Below, one piece after another: positions 19,556 to 28,013 of a stretch of 64,000 bases of DNA; position 1 is the stretch's first letter, and each line of letters begins with the position of its first letter. The position numbers and the translations under genes were made by a program. The notes under the pieces were generated by a model. It was not told the DNA's origin. It made no database searches and was given only the letters and a program-made list of their open reading frames with translations. The stretch comes from Bacillota bacterium (GTDB lineage Bacteria; Bacillota; Clostridia; Ch29): NCBI GenBank assembly GCA_013540605.1, contig JABVCK010000002.1:96339-160338 (forward strand), in the 5' to 3' direction.

Positions 19556-19600
19556 CAGATGCCAGGTCACAGTTCACAGATCACGGTTCACAGTTGCATC
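19556..19600. repeat. 7-bp periodic repeat overlapping the rpiB stop
   Basis: Units GGTCACA, GTTCACA, GATCACG, GTTCACA run at 7-bp steps across the end of rpiB. They supply its stop codon and last residues (C-E-P). Confidence 0.7.
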
Positions 19601-20048
19601 GCGGATGGTATTTGCCTTCCAATGCAGCAATCTTGTCCACTCTCCGCTGGTGCCTGCCTCCCTGGAACCCGGCTTCCAGCCATGTTTCAACTATTTCAAG
19701 AGCAAGTCCTATTCCTATAACGCGTCCTCCCATGCATAAAATGTTTGCATTATTGTGCTCCCTTGCCATGCGCGCTGAAAAGCAGTCACCGCACAAAGCA
19801 GCCCTTATGCCCGGGATCTTGTTTGCCGCTATGGATATCCCGATCCCTGTTCCACAGCAGAGGATACCCTGGTCGAATTCACCGGACGCCACAGCTTCGG
19901 CAACCTTCTCCGCAAAATCCGGATAGTCAACCGAGTCCGAATTAAGGGTTCCGAAATCTTTAAAATCCATACCCTTTTCGCTGAGCTTTCCCTTGATTGC
20001 CTCTTTCAGTTCAAAGCCGCCGTGATCGCTGCCCAGAGCTATTCTCAT
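19581..20048 (-). CDS. rpiB: Ribose-5-phosphate isomerase B
   Basis: This 155-residue RpiB/LacAB enzyme interconverts ribose-5-P and ribulose-5-P. It shows G-S-D-H-G-G-F-E-L-K at the N-terminus, the catalytic-Cys segment I-L-C-C-G-T-G-I-G-I-S, and H-N-N-A-N-I-L-C-M-G-G-R. The last few residues (C-N-C-E-P) lie in a 7-bp repeat array and are probably not conserved. The gene is 49 bp downstream of the arginine phosphatase gene and 66 bp before upp, as in the Bacillus ywlE-ywlF-upp region. Confidence 0.96.
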   Translation of the reverse strand: MRIALGSDHGGFELKEAIKGKLSEKGMDFKDFGTLNSDSVDYPDFAEKVAEAVASGEFDQGILCCGTGIGISIAANKIPGIRAALCGDCFSARMAREHNNANILCMGGRVIGIGLALEIVETWLEAGFQGGRHQRRVDKIAALEGKYHPRCNCEP

Positions 20049-20097
20049 AGTATCAATCCTTTCCTTTTCCCATCCGTTAAATTTTATAATATCCGGT

Positions 20098-20796
20098 TTA
20101 TTTTGTCCAATCTTTTTTAAGCTTATCTACCAGTTTGTCAACCGCTTCCTCAATCTCATCGGCACTGTCCCGGTAGCAATCTGCATGTCCTCCGAAGGGA
20201 TCTTTAATATCGAGGTCCGGAACCCGCTCCTGCAGTTTTTCTATTTTTTTCTTATCTTCCTCGATCTCTCTCTGGAGTCTTTTGTCCCATTCCAGCAGTT
20301 CTTCCTCAACCCGGTCCAGCTCCGCAACCAGTTCCTCCCTTTTCTTTTTAAGGCTCATCAGCTCTGTTTTGTACTTTTCTATAAAAGCATTCCTCTTCTC
20401 GTTGAGCCTGCCAGCGGTCTCGGACAGCTCGGCCTCGACATCTCTATATTCCGTTTTATCATATACAAATTCCTTGAGGGTGAATACCCTGCCTTCCAGT
20501 TGAGGTGTCATATCCAAAACCGCTTTTTTGTGGTTTTGTGTCATTGTGAGGACAAGGTCTGCCTGCTCAAGCATATCCCTGTTAACCGGCTTGGAACGGT
20601 GACCCGACAGGTCAATACCCCTTTCACCCATAACCATCACGGCATGTTTAGACGCAGGGTCTTCCCTGAATACTGCGGTCCCTGCCGAAAGTACTCTTAT
20701 ATCAAGGCCTGATCCTTTAAGCTTTTCTTTCAGAAGGGCTTCAGCCATGCTGCTGCGGCATGTGTTTCCGGTGCAGACAAATAGAATTGTCTTCAA
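20098..20796 (-). CDS. Low-molecular-weight protein arginine phosphatase with coiled-coil insert
   Basis: This 232-residue protein starts like YwlE: F-V-C-T-G-N-T-C-R-S-S holds the C-x5-R loop (Cys8, Arg14). The Thr after Cys8 is the residue linked to phospho-arginine specificity in YwlE. The general acid lies in D-P-F-G-G (Asp199). Normal YwlE is about 150 residues; here about 80 residues (roughly 114-194), rich in E, K and L and predicted as coiled coil, are inserted between the core and the D-P loop. YwlE reverses protein arginine phosphorylation by McsB. Position between sua5 and rpiB matches ywlE. What the insert does is unknown; the reading frame is intact. Confidence 0.88.
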   Translation of the reverse strand: MKTILFVCTGNTCRSSMAEALLKEKLKGSGLDIRVLSAGTAVFREDPASKHAVMVMGERGIDLSGHRSKPVNRDMLEQADLVLTMTQNHKKAVLDMTPQLEGRVFTLKEFVYDKTEYRDVEAELSETAGRLNEKRNAFIEKYKTELMSLKKKREELVAELDRVEEELLEWDKRLQREIEEDKKKIEKLQERVPDLDIKDPFGGHADCYRDSADEIEEAVDKLVDKLKKDWTK

Positions 20797-20820
20797 TGTT
20801 CCACCTCCTTTTCACCTGCA

Positions 20821-21873
20821 TTATACACGGATGACGTTGTACCCGGCGGATTTGAGAAGCCTGTTCATAACCGCCAGACCAACATCCCTTTCTTCTATGG
20901 CTTCGGCCAGGATAACGTCAACACCCTTTTTGTCAAACTCCCTGAGCAGCCCGAACAGCCTTGCCGCAATGGTCCCGGGAGCATTTCTGTCACCGGCGGA
21001 AATCACCAGACCCCTTGCATACAGGTCTTTTGTCTGATCCGTAGCAAGTATTCCGACCCGTTTCCCGCTGTCTTCCAGGCTGCCGGCCATAGACTTTATC
21101 CTATCCACAACATCCTCAAGCCTGCCATCCACTATTATAACATCGGCCTCGGGCGAGTAATGGGTGTATTTCATCCCCGGCGCCTTGGGGATGGCGCTGT
21201 TCTCGCCGTTAATAAGGCCCGGGTCAAGGTCGACCTCCCCAAGCACTTCCCTGAGCTGCTCAAGGGTAACACCCCCCGGCCGCAAAACGGTGACCCTCTC
21301 GGACGTAAGGTCGACCACCGTTGACTCAACTCCTATCGAAACATCCCCGCTGTCGATTATCATGTCCACCCGGCCCATCAGGTCCTCTACCACGTGCCTT
21401 GCGCTGGTGGGGCTGGGCTTCCCGGAAAGGTTGGCGCTGGGGGCGGCGACCGGCACCCCCGCATGTTCAATAACGGCCTTTGCAACGGGATGGTCGGGCA
21501 TGCGTATCGCTACCGTATCAAGCCCCGCCGTGACGGCGCCGGGAACCAGCGGCGACTTCTCCAGGACCAGGGTCATGGGCCCCGGCCAGAACCTCTCCAT
21601 AAGCTTTACCGCCCTTTCAGGCACACGGGTCACCAGCCTGTCCATTTGTCCGGTGCTGGATATATGCAAAATAAGAGGATTATCCGAAGGCCGTCCCTTA
21701 GCCTCAAATATCCTCTTAACCGCTTGCTCGTCAAGCCCGTTTGCCCCCAAACCGTAAACAGTCTCAGTCGGAAAAACAACCAGCTTTCCCTCCCTCAATA
21801 GGGTCCCTGCCTTCCTTACTATATCCATATCGATATTATCGCTTCTAACCTCAACAACCTCGGTTTTTATCAT
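20821..21873 (-). CDS. sua5: L-threonylcarbamoyladenylate synthase (Sua5 type)
   Basis: This protein of about 350 residues makes threonylcarbamoyl-AMP from Thr, bicarbonate and ATP for tRNA t6A. The YrdC domain (about 1-205) shows F-P-T-E-T-V-Y-G-L-G, K-G-R-P-S-D-N-P-L-I, and P-S-A-N-L-S-G-K-P-S-P-T. The linker G-M-K-Y-T-H-Y-S-P leads to the C-terminal Sua5 domain, so this is the two-domain form (Bacillus YwlC). GAGGTG 5 bp ahead supports the ATG at 21873; a GTG at 21882 is inside that ribosome site. Confidence 0.95.
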   Translation of the reverse strand: MIKTEVVEVRSDNIDMDIVRKAGTLLREGKLVVFPTETVYGLGANGLDEQAVKRIFEAKGRPSDNPLILHISSTGQMDRLVTRVPERAVKLMERFWPGPMTLVLEKSPLVPGAVTAGLDTVAIRMPDHPVAKAVIEHAGVPVAAPSANLSGKPSPTSARHVVEDLMGRVDMIIDSGDVSIGVESTVVDLTSERVTVLRPGGVTLEQLREVLGEVDLDPGLINGENSAIPKAPGMKYTHYSPEADVIIVDGRLEDVVDRIKSMAGSLEDSGKRVGILATDQTKDLYARGLVISAGDRNAPGTIAARLFGLLREFDKKGVDVILAEAIEERDVGLAVMNRLLKSAGYNVIRV

Positions 21874-21892
21874 ATGTATCACCTCGGAAAAG

Positions 21893-22042
21893 CAGTTCGT
21901 AGTTGGTAGTTCGTAGTTCGTAGTTGCTAGGGTAAGTTTAACAGATCACAGAAGCATGACAGAAGCATGGAAGCATGGGGACGGTTCTTTTGCTTCCACA
22001 GATCACAGGTGCTAGGTCCTAGGTGCTAGCCACTGGTAACTG
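21893..22042. repeat. Large 7-bp periodic repeat array with an embedded family-A hairpin
   Basis: TAGTTGG/TAGTTCG units run at the left edge of the gap (about 21898-21930) and GGTGCTA/GGTCCTA units at the right. Between them, at 21969-21997, is a hairpin with family-A core GGGGACGGTTCTTTTG but arms GGAAGCA and TGCTTCC in place of the usual GGGACA and TGTCCC. Confidence 0.75.
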
Positions 22043-22047
22043 CAGTT

Positions 22048-22800
22048 TCATCTAAAATTGAAGGAAAGTATAATACCTGCTATTATGCCGACTATTATTC
22101 CAAACGCTGAAGCCCTCCCCCTGTGCATGTTCTGGGATTTGGGTATAAGCTCGCCGCAGGTGATAAACAGCATTGTACCTCCGGCGAACGCCAGGCACAG
22201 GGATACCAGATCCGGAGATATCTCCCCGAGCATGGACCCGAAAAACGCCCCGAAACCCATTGGTATCCCTGCAATGATGGTCGCAAGGAAAATTTTTATC
22301 CTTGAGTAACCTCCCACCACCATCGGAGTAGCCATTGCAACCCCTTCGGGCATATTATGAAAGGCAATTACAGCCGCGAGGCTCAACCCAAGTCTTGTCT
22401 CCGCAGCGAGCCCCGAGCCTATTGCAAGCCCTTCGGGAAAATTGTGCATTGCTATTCCTACCCCAAGAAGCACCCCCGTCCTTATATAGCCGCCTTTCCT
22501 CAATCCCCTGTCAGCAAAATCCCTTTCGGGTATCATCTGGTCAACCAGGGTAATCATCCCTACTCCTACTATTATACCAATAATCCCGGTGGATAAACCA
22601 GCCATTTCAAAGGCCTCGGGTAAAAGATCGAAGCATACTATGGATATCATTAGCCCGCTGGAAAGTCCCAGAATAACACTCATAAACCTGTTGGTAGGCT
22701 TCTTCAGAACAAAGGCTACGGCGCCTCCCGCTCCGGTACCTACCATTCCCACGACAAAACCCAGGAGAGCAGACATAAACATGTTATTCAAACGTATCAC
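22048..22800 (-). CDS. ZIP-family metal transporter
   Basis: This 250-residue membrane protein has about eight spans. The metal site motifs of ZIP proteins are clear: H-N-F-P-E-G-L-A in span 4 and H-N-M-P-E-G-V-A in span 5. It probably imports Zn2+, Fe2+ or Mn2+ down a gradient; the substrate cannot be told. The N-terminal half also has V-C-F-D-L-L-P-E-A, shared with the bacterial ZupT/GufA group. It lies between sua5 and the PII-like gene on the same strand, flanked on both sides by 7-bp repeat arrays. Confidence 0.93.
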   Translation of the reverse strand: MIRLNNMFMSALLGFVVGMVGTGAGGAVAFVLKKPTNRFMSVILGLSSGLMISIVCFDLLPEAFEMAGLSTGIIGIIVGVGMITLVDQMIPERDFADRGLRKGGYIRTGVLLGVGIAMHNFPEGLAIGSGLAAETRLGLSLAAVIAFHNMPEGVAMATPMVVGGYSRIKIFLATIIAGIPMGFGAFFGSMLGEISPDLVSLCLAFAGGTMLFITCGELIPKSQNMHRGRASAFGIIVGIIAGIILSFNFR

Positions 22801-22860
22801 TCCTTAACAGTCCTCACTGTTAAGATTCTATTCTCTCCCGGAAAGTAATAGCACAAAATT

Positions 22861-22925
22861 TCAACTGCTAGTGACCGGTCAGCAGTTGTCAGTGACTGGC
22901 ACCTAGAACCTAGCACCTAGTACCT
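22861..22925. repeat. 7-bp periodic repeat array
   Basis: Degenerate units such as GTGACCG, GTCAGCA, GTTGTCA, GTGACTG, then GCACCTA, GAACCTA, GCACCTA, GTACCTG run up to the stop codon of the PII-like gene. Confidence 0.65.
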
Positions 22926-22928
22926 GAT

Positions 22929-23324
22929 CTATTCCGTCACATACTTCTCCCTGTTCCTTTTACCCCTTGCTTTGATATGGCTGGTGAGGTCCCCTCCCCT
23001 CACAAGGTCAACGGGAACGCTGAAAATAATGCCTGTACCCGGCACCGACATGTCGCCTCCAAGGAGGTCCTCAATCGCGTCCGCAGCCTTTTCCACCTGC
23101 TCCTTTGTTTCAATAACCGAGAAAAGAGTCACATTGTGGGATATATCCGCACCGTCTATGTACCTGAGTCCTCCGATCAGCGGTACACTGTTTTCCCTCC
23201 GGGTGTACCGTCCCGCCCCGGTGCTTTCCAGTACCGTCGCACCGCGTATACCCATTCCTCTCAACTTTTTTATAACCGGCCTTGCCATTTCCTTTTTATT
23301 TATGACAGCAACCAGCACGTACAT
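22929..23324 (-). CDS. PII-like small regulatory protein
   Basis: This 131-residue protein starts Y-V-L-V-A-V-I-N-K-K and has the alternating beta/alpha pattern of ferredoxin-like PII folds (G-I-R-G-A-T-V-L-E-S-T-G-A-G-R near residues 27-41, then T-L-F-S-V-I-E). The canonical PII T-loop Tyr and signature are not clear, so it is a PII-like rather than a GlnB protein. AGGGAGG 7 bp ahead fixes the start at 23324. It follows the CPA2 antiporter gene by 20 bp in one transcript. PII-like proteins next to ion or bicarbonate transporters often bind nucleotides and gate the transporter, so that role is inferred here. Confidence 0.65.
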   Translation of the reverse strand: MYVLVAVINKKEMARPVIKKLRGMGIRGATVLESTGAGRYTRRENSVPLIGGLRYIDGADISHNVTLFSVIETKEQVEKAADAIEDLLGGDMSVPGTGIIFSVPVDLVRGGDLTSHIKARGKRNREKYVTE

Positions 23325-23344
23325 ATATAAACCTCCCTGGTGGT

Positions 23345-24508
23345 TCATTTTCCGCTGGATAACGCCCTCTTGGCTTCCCTGTCGAAGACATATTTCAGAA
23401 GCGGCGGAGTTACAAGGGTGGTGATCAGTACCACCATAATCACCGAAGCAAACATCCTGCTCCCTGCAACATTCATGCGCAGCCCGATGTCAGCGATTAT
23501 CAGGGCAACCTCTCCTCTGGGAATCATGCCCACACCCACCTGCATGGATTGGATTGTGTTAAATCCGGACACCTTGGCTCCTATACCGCAGCCTAGCACT
23601 TTGCTTATTATAGCGACCGCTGCTATGGTCAAACCCACACCGATAGCGCTGCCCATATTGCCGGATTCAACCTTTAGCCCTATACTGATGAAAAATACGG
23701 GAGTAAAAAGCGTATAGGCCATCTTCTGTATATTGTAGGAAACCTTGTTGCGAAAGGGCGTTGTGGAAAATATTATACCTGCAAAATAGGCCCCGGTTAT
23801 GGCTGCCACTCCCATATTCTCAGCATAGAACGCCGCAAGAAAACACATCACAACAGCCAGGGTGACCACCCTGTCTCCCACGTTGAACCTGTTTGAAAAC
23901 CGTGTCAGAACCTTTGTAGCTGCATAGCCCAGGACACCCGCCAGGACGAAAAACAGCAGCATTTTGCCTATCACCATCAGAACGCCGTTCTGGGAAGGGC
24001 CGTGGGAAACAAAGCTTATGAGCAGAGTAAGCATGATTATTCCGAGTATATCGTCGATTATTGCCGCTCCAAGTATCGCGACTCCCTGCCTGGACTGCAG
24101 CTTTCCCATTTCCCGCAGCGTCTGCACTGAAATGCTTACACTGGTTGCCGTAAGTATTACGCCGATAAACAGGCTCTCTATAATGTTAATGCCCAGAAGA
24201 TACGCTGCGCCCGTTCCCATGCCGAAGGGGACCAAAACGCCCAGCCCCGCAATCACGGCGGAAGAGCTGCTGGACTCCTTCAGTTCATAAATATCCGTTT
24301 CCAGCCCGGCGATAAACATCAAAAAAATAACTCCGAGGTCAGCAAAGACCTTTATTGTCTCTGTCTCCTTCAACAGCCCCAGCACCATCGGTCCCAGTAT
24401 TACCCCCGCCAGGATCTGTCCGAGGACGGAGGGTTGCTTCAGCCTGTTCGACAGGAAACCGCCGATTTTTGCCCATAACAGCAGCACGGCAAGTTCCAAT
24501 AAATACAT
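23345..24508 (-). CDS. CPA2-type cation/proton antiporter
   Basis: This membrane protein of 387 residues has about 12-13 spans of the Na+/H+ exchanger fold. Typical segments are L-K-Q-P-S-V-L-G-Q-I-L-A-G-V-I-L-G-P near residue 25, F-L-M-F-I-A-G-L-E-T-D, and A-A-I-I-D-D-I-L-G-I in the ion-binding core (the D-D pair suggests an electrogenic or Na+-type site). It lacks a C-terminal TrkA-N or USP domain. The ATG at 24508 has AGGAG 9 bp upstream; a longer frame to 24562 has none. The next gene encodes the PII-like protein. Confidence 0.92.
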   Translation of the reverse strand: MYLLELAVLLLWAKIGGFLSNRLKQPSVLGQILAGVILGPMVLGLLKETETIKVFADLGVIFLMFIAGLETDIYELKESSSSSAVIAGLGVLVPFGMGTGAAYLLGINIIESLFIGVILTATSVSISVQTLREMGKLQSRQGVAILGAAIIDDILGIIMLTLLISFVSHGPSQNGVLMVIGKMLLFFVLAGVLGYAATKVLTRFSNRFNVGDRVVTLAVVMCFLAAFYAENMGVAAITGAYFAGIIFSTTPFRNKVSYNIQKMAYTLFTPVFFISIGLKVESGNMGSAIGVGLTIAAVAIISKVLGCGIGAKVSGFNTIQSMQVGVGMIPRGEVALIIADIGLRMNVAGSRMFASVIMVVLITTLVTPPLLKYVFDREAKRALSSGK

Positions 24509-24607
24509 AACTATCAACTCCTGATTACTTCTCTCCACTATTATGTCCCCGATGGAAAGCAAATGTCAAAAATTAGAGAGGTACCTTGTAGTACCTCACG
24601 TATATTT

Positions 24608-25678
24608 CTACATATCTGTGTTTTTCAGCTTTTCTGCCTGGTCATTCGTTATAAGGGCATCTATCATTTCGTCCAGATCGCCGTCCAGGAAGCTCTCAAG
24701 CTGGTAAACGGTAAGCCCTATCCTGTGGTCGGTTATCCTGCCCTGGGGGAAATTGTAGGTCCTTATCCTCTCGCTCCTGTCCCCCGAGCCGACCTGGCTC
24801 TTCCGCGACTGGGCAATCTCGGCGTTTTGCCTCTCCATTTCCGCCTCAAGCAGCCGGGCCCTCAGCACCTTCATTGCCTTTTCCTTGTTCTTGAGCTGGG
24901 ATTTTTCATCCTGGCAGGTCACTACCATTCCCGTAGGAAGGTGAGTAATTCTTACCGCCGAATCGGTTGTGTTTACGCTCTGCCCTCCGTGCCCCGACGA
25001 CCTGAACACGTCAACCCTGAGATCGTTGGGATTTATGTGTATATCGACATCCTCGGCCTCCGGCAGTACTGCCACAGTTGAGGCAGAGGTATGAATCCTC
25101 CCTCCCGATTCCGTCGTGGGAACCCTCTGGACCCGGTGAACGCCGCTCTCATACTTCAGCCTGCTGTATGCTCCCTTCCCCTCAATCATGAACACTACTT
25201 CCTTAAATCCCCCTATATCGGTTGGGTTGGAGCTCATAATCTCGGTTTTCCAGCCATGGCGCTCCGCATACCTGTTATACATCCTGAAAAGGTCTCCGGC
25301 GAACAACGCAGCTTCTTCTCCGCCGGTACCTGCCCTGATTTCCATCAGCACGTTTTTCTCATCGTTGGGGTCCTTAGGGATCAGCAGGAATTTCAGTTCT
25401 TCCTCCAGCCTTTCCTTTTTCCTTGAAAGCGCCGAAACCTCCGCTTTCACCATTTCTTCGAACTCCTTGTCCAGGTCATCCTTCAGCATCTCCCTGGCAT
25501 CCCTGAGTTCGGCAGATGTCTGCTTGTATTCCTCATACTTATGCACTATCGGTTCCAGATCCGCATGCTCCTTGACAAGCTTGGTCCATGTGGTATTATC
25601 GGCAATTATCTCAGGATCGGAAATCTTGCCGCTCAGTTCCCGGTATTTGTCGCTTATAAAATCCAGTTTTTCAAGCAT
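24608..25678 (-). CDS. prfA: Peptide chain release factor 1
   Basis: This 356-residue class I release factor terminates at UAA/UAG. The catalytic G-G-Q loop is in [12 protein letters not shown], and the codon-recognition region contains the P-x-T motif as P-T-T-E-S (RF1 type), not S-P-F of RF2. Start: ATG at 25678 with GAGGTG 6 bp ahead; the in-frame GTG at 25687 lies within that ribosome site. prmC, whose product methylates the G-G-Q glutamine, lies 61 bp upstream in the same transcript. Confidence 0.98.
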   Translation of the reverse strand: MLEKLDFISDKYRELSGKISDPEIIADNTTWTKLVKEHADLEPIVHKYEEYKQTSAELRDAREMLKDDLDKEFEEMVKAEVSALSRKKERLEEELKFLLIPKDPNDEKNVLMEIRAGTGGEEAALFAGDLFRMYNRYAERHGWKTEIMSSNPTDIGGFKEVVFMIEGKGAYSRLKYESGVHRVQRVPTTESGGRIHTSASTVAVLPEAEDVDIHINPNDLRVDVFRSSGHGGQSVNTTDSAVRITHLPTGMVVTCQDEKSQLKNKEKAMKVLRARLLEAEMERQNAEIAQSRKSQVGSGDRSERIRTYNFPQGRITDHRIGLTVYQLESFLDGDLDEMIDALITNDQAEKLKNTDM

Positions 25679-25739
25679 CCAATTCACCTCTACAAGTAAC
25701 TTGACAATGTTTTATTATACCACCTGCGGCTGTGAATTA

Positions 25740-26612
25740 CTAGATAGTTACAAAAAAAACTACCCTTTCCCTTCCCTCCAGATCCCTTATGACCCGCGCC
25801 GGCCCGAATTTACCCGTTGCCCCGACAATGCCTGCAACGTCGCCGGCCTGGTTGTATCCGACCTCCACGGCCAGAATCCCTCCCCGCGCAAGGTATAGTG
25901 GCGCCCCGGCCGCAATCCTCCTGTAGCAGTCAAGGCCGTCTGATCCCCCGCAAAGGGCCAGGGCGGGTTCGTTTTTCACCTCATCCTGGAGGCCTTTCAT
26001 ATCCTCCTCCGGTATATAAGGAGGGTTAGACACTATTCCATCAAGGCCTCCCTCAAGGCCCATGGCCTTAAAAGGCTCAAGCAGGTCTCCCCTGACAAAG
26101 CGTATCCTCCGGGAAACCCCGTGCTTTGCTGCATTATGGGCCGCCACCTCGAGGGCTTCCTGCGAAACATCCACGGCCACCACCCGTGCGTCCGGTATAT
26201 AGTATGCAAGGCTTACCGCTATTGCTCCGCTTCCCGTCCCCAGGTCCGCAAGTACCGCGTTATGCCTTCCGCTGTCCTTGATCCATTCAATAACGCTCTC
26301 CACCAGGACCTCCGTATCCGGCCGGGGAATGAGCACCCCGGAGGATACGTCAAATTCCAGCCCCATAAATTCCTGGCGGCCTATTATGTACTGCACCGGT
26401 TTCCCCCTTATCCTTTCCCCGATAAGCCGGCAGAACTCCCGCTCTGCTTCAAATCCGGGCAAAAGGCCCGGATTCATATAAAGGAACAGCCTGTCTTTCC
26501 CCAAAACATGGGCCAGAATCAGCTCAACATCAAGGCGGGGAGAGGGCTTCCCCCTCTCCCTCAGCTCCCTGACACCATAGTCAATTAATTCCGCAACGGT
26601 TTTTCCGCTCAT
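25740..26612 (-). CDS. prmC: Release factor glutamine methyltransferase
   Basis: This 290-residue SAM methyltransferase modifies the G-G-Q glutamine of release factors. The N-terminal helical substrate domain (about 1-85) is followed by a Rossmann core with D-L-G-T-G-S-G-A-I-A (SAM site) and the catalytic N-P-P-Y at about residue 194. The ATG overlaps the TAA of yqhQ by one base, so the two are translationally coupled. Length is typical (275-290). Confidence 0.97.
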   Translation of the reverse strand: MSGKTVAELIDYGVRELRERGKPSPRLDVELILAHVLGKDRLFLYMNPGLLPGFEAEREFCRLIGERIRGKPVQYIIGRQEFMGLEFDVSSGVLIPRPDTEVLVESVIEWIKDSGRHNAVLADLGTGSGAIAVSLAYYIPDARVVAVDVSQEALEVAAHNAAKHGVSRRIRFVRGDLLEPFKAMGLEGGLDGIVSNPPYIPEEDMKGLQDEVKNEPALALCGGSDGLDCYRRIAAGAPLYLARGGILAVEVGYNQAGDVAGIVGATGKFGPARVIRDLEGRERVVFFVTI

Positions 26613-27553
26613 TACCAGGCATCGGCCCCCTCTTGTTCCACCAGCACGCCCTTCAATGCCTCGATTGCCACCTCCAGCTGGCCCTCATCGGGTTCGCGGG
26701 TGGTCAGCTTCTGCAGGAACAGTCCCGGCTTCCTGACGATCCGTGAAGCCAGTGAATTGCTTCGTCCGGCCCACTTGATAATCTCGTAGGAAATCCCGCC
26801 GACAACAGGCAGCAGGAGGAGCCGTGAAACAACCCGCACCAGGAGGTTCGGCCAGCCAAGGAACGAAAACACGATGATGCTCACCACCAGAACAATCAAA
26901 AGAAAGCTGGTGCCGCACCGGGGATGGAGGGTGGTGAACCGGGCGGCATTCTCCACCGTCAGCTCCTGCCTGTGCTCGTAGCAGTGGATTACCTTGTGCT
27001 CCGCCCCGTGGTACTCGAATACCCTCTGAATATCCTTGATCTTGCTGACGGCAAGGAGATATATGATAAAAACGGTTATCCTTATGACCCCTTCCATAAG
27101 GTTCATTACAATGGTGCTTTGGACGCTGAATTTTAAGAATCTTATAAGGAAGGTGGGAAGTATTATAAACAGCAGCACCGTAAAAACCAGCGAAAGGAAG
27201 ACCGAGAAATATATGGTGGCCTCTTCGGCCTTGTCCCCGAAAATCTTCTCCACAAATTTATCGAACCCTGACGTGCCTTCTTCCTCTGCAAATTCCATCT
27301 GCTCCGCCGAAAAGGTAAGGGCCCTGACTCCCAGCACCATGGTATCGATCAGGGCAAACATCCCCCTGAACACGGGCAGCTTGAAAAGGCGGTTCCTCCG
27401 GGCCGCACTTTTCAAAGGCTGCTTGTGAAGAAGTATATCCCCGGAGCTTTTTCTTATGGCTATGGCAATATCCTCGGGGCCCTTCATCATGACTCCCTCT
27501 ATCACTGCCTGCCCCCCTATACTGGTAGGGCATATATTGTTATTATCGGACAT
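26612..27553 (-). CDS. yqhQ: DUF1385 family membrane protein (YqhQ-like)
   Basis: This 313-residue protein begins I-G-G-Q-A-V-I-E-G-V-M-M-K-G-P, the DUF1385 signature, and has E-Y-H-G-A-E-H-K-V-I-H-C-Y-E later (His/Glu-rich, metalloenzyme-like). Four or more membrane spans lie between residues 100 and 260. The biochemical role is unknown. In Clostridia it is commonly found between rpmE and prmC, exactly as here. GGAGGAATACCG precedes the ATG. Confidence 0.92.
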   Translation of the reverse strand: MSDNNNICPTSIGGQAVIEGVMMKGPEDIAIAIRKSSGDILLHKQPLKSAARRNRLFKLPVFRGMFALIDTMVLGVRALTFSAEQMEFAEEEGTSGFDKFVEKIFGDKAEEATIYFSVFLSLVFTVLLFIILPTFLIRFLKFSVQSTIVMNLMEGVIRITVFIIYLLAVSKIKDIQRVFEYHGAEHKVIHCYEHRQELTVENAARFTTLHPRCGTSFLLIVLVVSIIVFSFLGWPNLLVRVVSRLLLLPVVGGISYEIIKWAGRSNSLASRIVRKPGLFLQKLTTREPDEGQLEVAIEALKGVLVEQEGADAW

Positions 27554-27580
27554 CGGTATTCCTCCACAACATTTTTAAAC

Positions 27581-27650
27581 GGGACAAGGGGACAGGTCCC
27601 TTGTCCCACACCACTGCGCCATCGCCAGACAAGTCCCTGTCCCCTTGTCT
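27581..27650. repeat. Two family-A hairpins with different arms
   Basis: GGGACAAGGGGACAGGTCCC with its TTGTCCC arm lies at 27581-27607, and a second hairpin with arms AGACAAG and CTTGTCT around TCCCTGTCCC lies at 27627-27650. Both are in the rpmE-yqhQ gap. Confidence 0.8.
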
Positions 27651-27704
27651 GTGTTCGTGTCTGTTTTAAAAATATAGACTGGCATGGGTACCAGTCTATA
27701 CCTG

Positions 27705-27923
27705 CTATTTCTCGTCAGTTTGATCGGCAATACCATATTTTCTCTTGAACCTGTCAACACGGCCGCCGCTATCAACATATTTCTGGCGTCCTGTAAAGAA
27801 AGGATGGCATTTCGAACATATCTCTACCTTCAGCTCTTCTTTAACAGAGCCGGTTTCAAAGGTTTCACCGCAAGCGCATCTTACCACTGCTTTCTTGTAT
27901 TCCGGATGGATTCCTTCTCTCAC
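27705..27923 (-). CDS. rpmE: 50S ribosomal protein L31, zinc form
   Basis: This 72-residue protein has the zinc-binding set C-A-C-G near residue 16 and C-S-K-C near residue 36, so it is the C+ type that dominates when zinc is sufficient. It shows I-H-P-E-Y and [20 protein letters not shown], the core of the family. The start is GTG with GAGGTG 7 bp before it. It begins the housekeeping run toward upp. In many Clostridia rho lies directly upstream; here the two are about 8.7 kb apart. Confidence 0.97.
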   Translation of the reverse strand: MREGIHPEYKKAVVRCACGETFETGSVKEELKVEICSKCHPFFTGRQKYVDSGGRVDRFKRKYGIADQTDEK

Positions 27924-28013
27924 GCTAGTTCACCTCTCTCTTTCCTTTGTCCTGCTATTAACTTTAATATTATAACATAAGTAAATTTGCCCCGCAATGG
28001 AAAAAACATTGAT

